NCBI GenBank assembly: GCA_023634235.1
Contig: JAMKCF010000015.1
Location: 2,147,698 to 2,211,697 of the forward strand
Direction: 5' to 3'
Source: Pisaster brevispinus
Taxonomy: Eukaryota; Echinodermata; Asteroidea; Forcipulatida; Asteriidae
Length of the DNA: 64,000 bases
A program made the translations under genes and the position numbers. Positions within the stretch are counted from its first letter, which is position 1. Each line of letters begins with the position of its first letter. Below, piece by piece: positions 23,286-35,200 of the stretch. The notes under the pieces were generated by a model, which worked only from the letters and a program-made list of their open reading frames with translations, did no database searches and was not told where the DNA came from.

Positions 23286-26200
23286 GTACGAAGATGAAAT
23301 TGACTACCCCCCCCCCCCCAATCCCCTCAGTCTTATCAAACCTTACTTGTCAGTTTTCGAGGAGCAGGGTTCATTCATATTGATAAAGGATGCTGGTCTG
23401 GAAGTATAGGTGAGCTGAAATGTGGCCACAACTTGAAGTATGTTTTTTATGGTTGTTTTCAGTTGAAGATGCGAGCAGGTGGAATTCCTGATGCCTCGCG
23501 CCGTCGTCGATCGCGACCCTCTCCCAAAGTCCGCTCCAAGAAAGATCGCCAAGCAACAAGCCCGACGGATGACGTATCCCCGGTGCAATCGGGGGCCCAC
23601 ACAGCAAATAACAACGCTGGGCTGTCTCCAGCGTCATCTGTGACCTCATCTGTTGCCACGGCAGCAACCACTGCGGCAACGTCACCAATCGCCCAAACCA
23701 CAACCACCTCCCCAGATCCCTCTGAGGTGACTCCGCCAACCACGCTCAACATTTCATCCGACACTGGAGTGGCCTCGGAAGACCAGTCCTTGCCATCTTT
23801 ATCTCAAGAGAGCGACGTTGACATGGTAACGACTTCAGATGGTGACGTCACTCCCAGCCAAGGAGGTCAAGTTATCTCCATGCAGGGGGAGCAACAAGAA
23901 GAGAGTAACGTGAGCAAGGTAGGTGAAAACACAAACACTGTTACGATTGTAATACTATTGAAGTTGAAGTACTAAGTTGAAGTACTAAGTTGTAACACTA
24001 CTGAAGTACACCAGGCCTTGGAATTATCAGGCATTTCCTGAACTCGGGAGTTTTTCATTGATGTCCGTTCACCTTCAGATTCTCTTGCAAGAGGTGAAGT
24101 AGCAGACACATTGAAGATAGACACAGCCCTTGTATTACCAAACATTTAGATTTCTGTTTGTGGCGATGTAGAGAGTCTGTAAAAACCCCTAAACATCCTG
24201 TGCTTTTTGGACCTAGAGGGTCATGCTACAAATTTGTCAGATTATTATACCACTTATATCGCATGTTTAAACATGTTCACGTGATCTCCTCTTCGACCAA
24301 TCAGAATGGATTAGAACTGTCCCAGAGTTTTTTTTAATGGTTCATTAAAACTTAGGATGCATTTTTTCCTTTATGCATCACTAATTCACCAAAAAGCTAA
24401 AACATTACATGTAGATGAAGATTCAAGCATTCTTCCTTTGTTTTTTAACCTCTTGCTCCTCAGAAGGGCGAAGATGCAGAACAAGTAGTTGATGTTGAGC
24501 GATCGGACTCCTTAGTAGATGGAGCTGAAGATGCAGAGTCGGTGACGGAGCATTCCGACAGCGCGTCAGTGCAAGATTCCGAGTACGTCAATCCACAAGG
24601 TGTCAGGTTCACACCTCACCAGAGACATAAAAATGGTGAGTATGGAAATTACGCCCCGAGAGAAGCATGTCGTTTGGGATTTCCTCGATTTGTCTTCTCC
24701 ATAAGCCGTCACTACACAAAAAGAGATATTCAGATGATTCGACCGCAATCCTTACTTACACTAACTACCACTGTGCTTAGCTTTAGGGTCGGAAATCCAT
24801 GTGACTGTTGTGCGTATGGCATAGTGCGCAATGCGTAAAAAAGAAAATACTCATCGCACAATGCACATAGTTCCACGTATAAATATTGTATACTGCGTTT
24901 TCCGTAAAAAAAAGTGCTCTGCTTGGTGTGAGTTTTAGTTTTAAAAGATTGTGCATATCACATGATGCATGCTGGATATATGGATTTACTCAACACCTGT
25001 CTTCAATTGACAGCTTGTGGCAGCGTTTCCAAAAGTCATTTGTATAATTAAGAACTTTTTTTTATTGGAGCCATGGATGAACCAGAGTGTTTAAGACAAA
25101 TGACACTCTTGACATTGTCCTCTGTTCTTTTTAGGTACGGGACCTATCATTCCTTATGGTCTGCCCTGCGTCAGAGAGCTGCTGAGGTTTTTGATATCTT
25201 TAATAAATCCGTACGATAGGTAAGAACCCTGCATTGGTCGTTCTGGGAACACTCTCTTAAACAGAGAGAACCGTGAAAAGCAAAATGTTTTTAAACAGGA
25301 AAATTACTTTTGTTATTTTGCAGGCCTCGAACTAACCCACGGCACCCACAGCAATTGCCAGGGTGCCCTGTGCTTTTGCTGTTGTGCCCTTTGCAAAGTT
25401 CCAATACAAATTTACATTTTCTTTATAGAGTGCCCCTTACCAGAGGAAAATTGCCGTGCCCCTTCAAGAGCGAAGTTTAAGGCCTGATTTTGTCTACGTA
25501 ATGATTGAATTTATTTTGTCAAATTAAAACTATTTTTTTAAAGGGAAATTGAATGGAGAAAGTTCATGCTTTCGTGTTCGGATTTATTTTTGGGTGCAGG
25601 CATAACACAGACTTAATGATGCACATGGGTCTGAACCTCTTGACGGTTGCCTTGGAAACGGGATGCGATCACGCTGCCCACTTCTCTTCTCTCCTTAGTC
25701 TCATCAAAGATGACATGTGCAAGAACCTCTTGGCAGTAAGTTGAAGACGTTTGGATTAACTTTCGTTCTCTTTTCTCGTATCGTGGCCGAGCGGTCAAGC
25801 GCATTGGACTCGAGCTCTGGGCTCGATTTCACAAAAGAGCTATAAGATTGATCTTAACTGTGAATCAATCTGAATTGCCAAGCAAAGTGTGATGTCACAA
25901 TACAAATCACTATGGTGATACTGACAACTCATCTTAAGATGAATCTTAGTGCTTTGTGAAATCCAGCCCTGGGCCCAATTTCATAGAGCTGCTTAAGCAG
26001 AAAATAATGCTTAACGATTTCCTGCTAAGCAGAAATGAGCAGGATACCAGTCACAAATTGTACACGTGACATGGTTGTTTGGCTGGTAACCTTATTCTGG
26101 TAAGCACAATTTTATTGTGCTTAGCATACTTTTGTGCTTAAGCAGCTCTATGAAATTGGGCCCAGGTGTTTCTGATCAGCAGAGTGTGGGTTCGAGTCCC

Positions 26201-29200
26201 AGTCGTGACACTTGTGTCCTCAAGCAAGACAGTTAACCAGTATTGCTTCGTCCTTGGAATGGGACGTAAAGCCATAGGTCCTGTGTGTTGTGTAATGCTT
26301 GTTAAAGAGCCCAGTTACACTTATCACGAAGAGAAGGGGTTTGCCCCGATGTTTCTGGCAGTGGCTGCTGAATGCGCCGTAGCACCTTGTAAACAATTAG
26401 AAGGTGTTACAAAAATGGGTCTCACAATTCAAAACATAGCTCTGCTTATCCTGTTGAAAAACAAATACTGAGCACTTTGATATGCCCCTAGGAGTGTGAT
26501 AAAGCACTATATAAGAACCCAGTATTGTTATCGATACCCATAGACTTGTACTAAGAGGATCATTTCTGCTTTCTCAACAGCTTCTGCAAGCAGACAGGCT
26601 GTCTCTCTTCGCAGCGTCCTTACGTGTTTGCTTCATGCTCTTCGAATCATTGAGGACTCATTTGAAATTCCAACTTGAGATGTTCCTTCAGAAGCTGACG
26701 GAGATTATCATCTCGGAGTCGGTGAGGATTCCCTACGAGCAGCGAGAGATGGCGCTAGATACTATCGTCCAGGTTAGAACTTAAGTTCATCCACTCAGCT
26801 GAAGCTTTGACCTTTTAACCACTTCATGTTGTCATCGCAAAAAATATTTCCGTGCCCACCCACGGTATTATTTTGGAGCTTCTTGAGTAATCTTTTTCTT
26901 TTTTTTGGGGGGGGGGAAATACCGTTGCCACAATGAAAGGGTCAAATATCATTACTTCTGTGTAGTCCTAACAGATTAACCCTTACAGGTCAAATTCTTC
27001 TAGCCAATTGTTAAAATAAAGGATTCGGAAGGACTGTGGCCAGTGGGCCCAAACAACAAGTGCTTCTCACATGGTCATGTACTCCAATCTTAGTCCAAAT
27101 AATTTGGTGTTGAGTGACTGTAGAGTGGAGAATAGTGGAGGATTGAGGACTGGGGGCCCAGATAACAATTGCTTAACACTGGGCCAGGCAGACCAATCTT
27201 ATCCAAGTCCAAACAATTTGGTGTGGAGTGACAATAAGAGAAGAGGATATTGGAGGATCTAGGCGAGATGCTAGCCATAACTGCCTAGTCTGTGAGTTAA
27301 AGGATTCTTGTGAGATTCATTGTTAAATGTGGTCATTTTTTTATTTATTTTTTTTTTACAGCTGTGGAGACTCCCTTGCATGGTTACTGAACTCTACCTT
27401 AACTATGACTGTGATGTCTACTGCAGCAATCTCTTTGAAGATCTTACTAAGCTGTTATCTAAGGTAAGGTTATTACAATGTCCTTAAACGATCAGCCCAG
27501 GCCTTACCTTAAAAGATGGTTAGCGAGAAACTTTGCTTAGTAGGAAACATTGATAAGTATATTATCACAACAAATCATGTTACATTTTAGCACATGGTTG
27601 ATTTCTGCTAAACACCTCGGCCCAATTCGTAGAGCTGCTTAAGCACAAAAAGTAGCTCAGCACAAAAAAGAATTATGCTTACCAGGTTTAGGTTACCAGC
27701 CAAAACACCATGTCACCTGTACTATTTGTAACTGGTATCCTGCTCATTTTTGTCGAGCAGAAATTTGTTGAGCAATATTTTAAGCAGCTCTATGAAATTG
27801 GGCTCTGCTTAATAGTGCTACACCTGTTGAGCTTAAACCTGAAGCTTCATGATTGAATCCGACCCCTAGGAAGTGACTTAAGATTTCTTGTCTTTCTTTT
27901 TTCAGAATGCCTTTCCTGTCTCTGGCTCGCTCTACACCACCCATCTCCTTAGCTTAGACGCTCTCCTCGCCGTCGTCGATAGCATCGAGACAAACTGCCA
28001 TCATCGAATTCTCAGCTCCATGGTCGCCAAGGCCTCGACCGCCTCCGCCTTGTCAGACAGAGAGAAGTCGGACTCGGCTGTCGTGATTCACGTGGAGGAT
28101 GTCTCGGAGAAGAGTGACGATGGAGAAAAGGGGAAGGAGAAAGATGGAGGAGATGAGGCGGGGATGCAGGGAGGAGTAGGAGTTGTCCCGCCCACTACAG
28201 GGTACGCCATGGCGCAGATTATGTCGGCCAATCGGGACAAGGACATGGAAATTGGTAAGTCCGACTGAAAACTCTCTGTGAAGAAAACGGCATCATGTAG
28301 AGTAGACCGCTGTCACAATGCCACTATCCATGTCATGTTCCCTGTATACAATATAACTCAATAATACTGTTTCTCATCATGTGGAGAAGGTGCCAGACTA
28401 TTTTTACCCTGCAGCCTCGTTTTGGTTACGCTAGTTTGAAGAGAGAAAAAAAAAAAAATTATCATTGTAAAAAAGTCTTTATATCCCATGATAATCTGTT
28501 TTTGGAAAACTTCTTGTTGGAAACGACTTCTTGATGGATTGTTACTTACTATTTTTTTTTTTAGTCAAACTAAAGATGTCGGACGATCACATCGAGGGTA
28601 GTCCCAATCGGAGGGTCAGCCGCTTCACTCCATCAGCCAACTTGCCCTCTTTAGAGCAGCTCATGAAAATCAAGCAAAAGAAAAAGGTAGTGTGAGGGAG
28701 CAACTGAAAAGACGGCTTGGCACAAAAGATCATTTCTCTAGGGATGCGTCCGCAATCCTGTGGACTGCTGGAACGTTCTGCTGGACTGCGACAATGTGCA
28801 AATATTGGGAATATTTGCGATGGAATTTTGAACATTCCAATAGAACATTCCGGCCGTCCAATGGACCTGTCCATGTACCTCTGCTAGAATACTTCACCAA
28901 TCCAATAAGAATGTTACTTCCTTTCTGACTTGTGAGACTTTTTATCCCCTTACCAAAATGACGAAAGCTATCTTATCAATGTCTATATAAACTTGTAGAA
29001 AAATCTTGTGGCGTTTGTTTTTTTATAGAGAATGAAAGTCAGAAGATGAATTTGAAATAGCTTTCAGAAACAGAGGATTCTGTTGGGAAGCCAAGACATT
29101 CCTTTTGGATGTATTTTGACGACGTTGTTGTCTTTCTCTCGTTGCATTTTTTAAGTTGATCCATGCGGGCACCGAGCAGTTCAATCTGAAACCATCCAAA

Positions 29201-32200
29201 GGGATAGCTTTTCTTCTTGAGCAAGGCATCCTCCATAGCCCCCTGGACCCTCACGAGGTGGCCGTCTTCTTGAAGGAGAACCCAAGATGCGACAAGAAGA
29301 TGATTGGAGAGTACCTCAGTAGCAAGAAGAATGAGAAGGTTCTGGAAGCTTTCTTACGGTAGGTTTCAAGCTTCCCTCTCAAATAGAACATCTTGGTGCA
29401 TCAGAAGAACCACTTTCTTTTATGGGAAATTTTGCCGTCTCTCTCTTTATGTTGAAGTTTAAAACTCTGAACGGAGAGACCTGTTTGGTGGCAACGCCGT
29501 TGTGGTACATTGTTGGCACATGTTTCCAAGCATTTTCCATGGGTTAAAAGTGTTTTTTTATCTAAGTTTGTTGTTTACATGTCCAGGTATTGCCTTGGTT
29601 AATGTAAGCTTATTTATTTTGGCTTAATTGATTAAGTTTGATAGTTTGGTTTCATCTACCACTGACAATTGATATACGGATTTTGTACACAAAGGATTCT
29701 GTCAGAGTTTTGTTCCGCCCCTCCTATAAACCAAATTACTGACCCCTGTTGATTGACACCCCCTCTAGGACGTGTGGTATGGTCCAGTTTAGGATATCAT
29801 GGCATATGAGCTGACCAGTGTGTACAACGTGGTTAAGTCATAGAAATATTAAAATATGTCCGCATGTGCTGACAGCGGCCCTCACTGCCAGGTTTTATCT
29901 GGAATACTTATCCGAGAATCTTTGGTTGAAAGTCGACGGCAGTAATGAGTGCTGTGAAAGCTTACAAAGCTCAACTGAGAGAGTCGCTGCATGTAACAAC
30001 AAAATACTTTGTACCTGTCCAGATTTATAAGTGATTGTTTTTGTTGTTGTTTTTTTGCGACAGGTTGTTTGTTTTTGAGGGTATTAGGATCGATGAGGCT
30101 CTGAGGATGTATCTTGAAGCATTCCGACTTCCTGGAGAGGCACCTGTCATTCAGCATCTTATGGAACACTTCTCAGATTACTGGCATGTGAGTAACAAGG
30201 CAGACCTTAAGGGGAAGTGGGAGGGGCTGGAGGAGGGGGATAGGGGAGGTGACTGGGGGAGGGTGAAACTTAAGCATCTTAAGTAATTCAGCATCTAATG
30301 GAACACTTAACAGATTACTGGCACGTGAGTAAAGAGACAGACCCTAAGGGGATGAGGAAGGGGCTGGAGGAGGGGGCTAGGGGAGGAGACTGGGGGAGGG
30401 TGAAACTTAAACCTTTATGCAATTGAAATTTTAAGATTTTGTAGAGAGGAAGTGTTTTTAGAGCCTCCTATCAAATGAGAGTAAAGAAGAATGCATTTAG
30501 ACCTTGGGGGTAGGTTGATTGGAACAGGGTCAGGGATTGATAAGGAGAGGTACAAGGAGGTGGAGGGGGGAGCTCATCTTGACCCTCTTCTTATGTTTCT
30601 TGGGGTATCTAGATGTCTCCTAAACTGATTGATGTATTACTTTTTTCGCCCCTCAGACCAGCAACAATCTGCCCTTTGCAACTACCGATGCTGCATTCAC
30701 ATTGGCCTATGCCGTCATCATGCTCAACGTTGACCAACATAACCACAACGCCAAGAAACAGAATATCCCGATGAATGTGGACGTAAGTAGATCCTCTTTA
30801 TTAGATGGCTTGAGATCATCTCTTCGTCTGGAGATTATCTTTAGACAATGAGATTATCTGTTATCTGTTGGCAAGTCAACACTATTCGGATTAGCCCCCC
30901 TAGTATTCTCACATACTTCTAAACGTGAAGACATCACAGCAAGACCTTTTTTATAGACTTTGCAAGTCTTGGGGGCCAATTTGAACGTCCGGGACCAACC
31001 TGGTCCCAATCATATTGAGTTTTATGCGTGAGCGATTCTGTTTCTCAAGTACTTCAGTTCAGCGTAGTTTATGGCTATACAAATTATATCATATTGTTGG
31101 TTAAGTTAGATTTAGCCATGAAATTTATGAAGTAAAATAAATTTAACAAAGAAAACCGGAGACTAAGACTTGTTCTCCGTTTCCAGTTACTTGTAAACAA
31201 TTAGGAATTTTGCCCAACTGACGTTCATGTTGTCATTGAACCTATGTAATGGTCGTTCAAACATGGGTGTGATTGGCAAATGGGGTTTCTAATAAATAAG
31301 CCTCCTTGCCCCAAAGTTTTAATTTTTGATTCAATGCTAATTTTAAGAAATTATTTGCATTGTATAAAATTCGAAATTGCATTTTTAAGGAATTGCTGTG
31401 GGTATTTTTATTTTCAAGAATTTTTTATAAATAGATTTTGAAAAGAAGATTTAATTTCATAGAAAAAAAAAGTTTTTCGTCTGAGTTGTTTTCTTGTTTC
31501 TGGTATGTGTTCGACTTGTACAGTCTGTTGAGACGTTTTTCTTTGCTTCTTTTTGCAGCAATTTAAACGGAATCTCTCCAAAGTCAATGGGGACGCTGAC
31601 TTCGAAGCAGCCATGCTGGAGGAGATCTTCACAGCGATCAAGTAAGATCACATCCCCTTCTCTTTTTAATCTTAGACCAATCAAAGGAGGTTGCTAAAAA
31701 ATAAGGAAGTATTGGCTTATCTGATAGATACACATCGAGAAGAAATCAAATAGTTTGAACCCAATACTGTCTGACCATTTAGTGTCTCTCACTGTGGTTT
31801 TGAATAAGGGAATAAAGGAGCGTAAACGAGGTCTTAAACGGCCTGTTTAAAATCGGAAGGGTCGTGGCCGTGCGATAAAGGACCGAGCCGTCGCACGACC
31901 CTGACCCTGTAAGGTTATTGAAGACTGAGTCGCCACTCTTTTATTCACATTCGTACCTTTCTGTTAAAAACGTTCAAAAACCTTTATAAGTTGAGAGAAA
32001 AAAATTGAACAGTTAAGCCTCGGCTCACATCGACTCTGCGTTGAATGTGTTGAGTGTTAAGTATTTCCTAGTTTAAGTTTCAGACTTCCCACCCAAGTTT
32101 CAAACTGGTTGAAATTTCCTTAACAATAAAAAAAAAAACCATAACATTCCTTTTCTTTAAAATGTTAGCCCAAGACACTTTTTAGGGAAAATTATTGACA

Positions 32201-35200
32201 TCCCTTTTTGTTGGTGGAATGTTTATTATCGTAATCCCCTACAAATGTAACACATTATTTTTAGTCGCCTATAATTTGCTATACATTTTGCTTTGTGTGC
32301 CACCCCACTGTGGTTGAGGTTTTGTGACTGCAAAGACTGAGTTACAGTGTTCTATTTTGAATCCTTGAAAGTGGGTTGACATCTGCTCCTTTTACAGATG
32401 GGCTCATCGTTCCGATTGGAATCATTACCGGAAGTCACAAATTCCGTTTAAACATTTTAGGAAAATAAACAAGAATGCACAACTCTTGTCTCACGGATCT
32501 CTTTTGACCCACAAATAAATTTATACAAATTTTGTGAAAATTTCAGGAGTGAAGAGATTGTAATGCCGGCCGAGCAGACTGGTCTGGTCCGAGAGAATTA
32601 TCTCTGGCGTGTCTTGCTGAAGCGAGGAGCGATTTCTGAAGGCACGTTCCTTCACGCCCAGTGCGGAGATCTTGATCGGGAGCTGTTTCTGCTAGCCTGG
32701 GGACCGACCGTCGCGGCGTTGTCGTTTGTGTTTGATAAAGGGATGGATGAGACGATTACGCAGAAAGCTATCGCCGGTTTCAGGTAGGGATATAGACTTG
32801 TGGTTACGTCGTTAAAATATTTGTCGCGGTGGAAGCGTAACAGCTCGCAATACTGTCTGGGGAGAACTGCTCTGGCGGCACTACTGCTCTCTGGCAAGGC
32901 TGCTGGCCCCTGACTACTGCCCTATGTAATGGGGTTGTAGTCGTGAAAGCAATAGTTTCAGGGTAGCCAACAGTCTCGCAAGAACATTAGCAGAGTCACG
33001 AGATTCGCGGAGAGAGTCGGTACGCTGTTACCACGACAAACATTTAAGGACTTGTCCACAAGTCTTGAATGGATGCTGTGGTCGATCACTCGTGTCACCG
33101 TTTCCGTCTAAGATGGATTTTTGTTTATGCAATTTCACCCAAAGAAGGCTGATAATAGTACCAATAACAAGTGAATCTTATATAGACCAAAACATAGCTG
33201 GGAGAAATCTCGATGCGCTTTACAAAAAACTGAAAAATGTCGAAGATCGAGAGAAGGCAAGTTGAAATAGGTGGGATTTGAGATTGGATTTGGAATTATC
33301 CTGGGTAGATGATAGATGATGTCATTGATTTTGAGAGATATGTTCTTCTTTTCTTTTTGCAGGAAATGTGCCATGATATCTGCGCATTATGGATTGACGG
33401 ACGTCTTTGATAACTTGGTTATATCTCTCTGCAAATTCACAACGCTTCTCAATTCAATGGAGGTAAAGCTTGAAAAATTCTCCATTATTACTTTCGTTGA
33501 CAGGTTTATTTGGTTTTTTTAGTAGACAATTAGCCACCAATCAAAATAGTTTTTTTAAACGAAGGAATTTTGTTTCCTTGTCTAAGGCATGCCTTGGCTT
33601 ATCCTGGATCTTGCCTCCATACAAATGTACAGTTGAAAACAAAAATGCTCTTCTTTGAAAGAGAGTTTGTTTGTCGACAAGAAAAGGAAAATTGTTGTTG
33701 AAAAGTGGATTCGGTGTGGCAGAAGATTCTGTCTCCCTTGGAGATTATGTCCCCCATATTGGAAATATGGTAAAACTTTTGTCTGATAGCGCCCTCTATT
33801 GAATCAACTTCCTTATTGAATCAAATTCATCGTAAGGGGTACACACACTGGGGGACAAAATCCCTTATGACACCGGCACCAATTAAACATTCTTAAAACA
33901 TTCTTAACTTGGTATTTGGACTAAAAAAGTCGCATCCCCTGAAGGTGATCCCCTGGCTGCCGCTTTCCATGATTGTTGTATCGTAAACTTAGGTGTGATC
34001 CCTGGCTACACGGCAGCTAACGGTTGTATGGCTTCTGACTGGCACCCCTGAACAAAGTTATTGACAAAATAGGGAGACCGCCAACATAGGGCTGGATGGC
34101 TCAGTTGGTAGAGCACCGGCACTTTAAACCGGAGGTCAGCGGTTCACATCCCGCTCTAGTCACATTTTTCTTTGTTCAACCCTAAAATGTTTTTGTTTCT
34201 GGTACCAGACACCTGAAAGTCTCCCCATCCTCTTTGGAGCCAACACCAAAGCCCACCTAGCAGCCAAGACGGTCTTTGGCCTGGCTCATCGACACGGAGA
34301 TATCCTAGCTGAAGGGTGGAAGAATCTACTGGATTGTATGCTGCAGTTATACCGTGCGAAGCTCCTGCCCATTGAGATGGTCGAGGTTCAAGACTTTGTC
34401 GATCCTAGTGGGAGGGTGTCTCTCATCAGAGAAGAGATGCCCGCAGTCAAGTAAGTCATCTTGGAGAACCATCTACTGGCCATCTTAGAACTTAAGACTT
34501 TGCTAGGGTCAAAATGCCAGGCCATCAACTATTTTTGTAAACTTTATTTTTCCTGACGATGACTAGAGCAGGCTTGTCGAAACATTGAGACCAATTAAGA
34601 ACTCACTCTGCGGCAGTGAATTTAATAACGAGAAGTCCCCTCGATCCACTAAGCAAAAATAGTAGTCCGAGCCGATTTCCTACCTTCCACCCAGGTAGCA
34701 GCTGATAAGCTGGACAGTTCTTTTCAGAACCAAGTAGTCTCCCGAATTTCCGATGCCTAGCTCCGCGGCAGTAGAATAAAAAGCAAGACCTAGTTCCCAA
34801 GAACAAAATCTACACAGATAAGTAGATGTACACATGATGTTTAACCGCAAACTGAATATACATTGATACCTCACCATGCAATGCTTCAGAACCTATATTT
34901 TGTTTTTGCATCTTAAAACTTGTGAAAGTTATTAGAGTCTCAGTGTTTTTATTCCTTTACAGCAATGTTTTTTTCTTTCTCTTTATCTCTCTTTCTCTCA
35001 TGCTCAGATCGGATTCCTCTTTACTTGGCTCCTTTTACTCCTACTTCACGCTTAACACTGAGACGTCAACGCAGAAAGGTCCCACAAACGAAGACAAGGA
35101 AGCGATCGAGCAAGCGAGAAGCTGCATTGAGGTATTAAGAAACAACTTTTAAGTAAAACTTTTACAGAGACCCAACACTCGCGTCTTGGCCTAGTGGATA

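Larger units (their letters stand above)
25779..26530 (+). mobile_element. SINE, copy 2, interrupted by two nested MITEs
   Basis: The tRNA-like head (GTGGCCGAGCGGTCAAGCGC, 25782-25801) runs to GACTCGAGCTCTGG. The body resumes at 26165 (GTGTTTCTGATCAGCAGAG) with box B GGTTCGAGTCCC and ends in AGCACTATATAAG. Between them sit two inserted elements, 25819-25969 and 25971-26163. Lies in GBF1 intron 10. Confidence 0.85.

Noticed and set aside
23371..23764. Two long minus-strand frames opposite GBF1 exon 7
   Set aside because: Antisense of a GC-rich, low-complexity coding exon, with no splice support.
34090..34162. Possible tRNA-Lys (TTT)
   Set aside because: T loop is eight bases, anticodon stem has a mismatch, base 33 is not T, and the sequence is one of four copies of a repeat.
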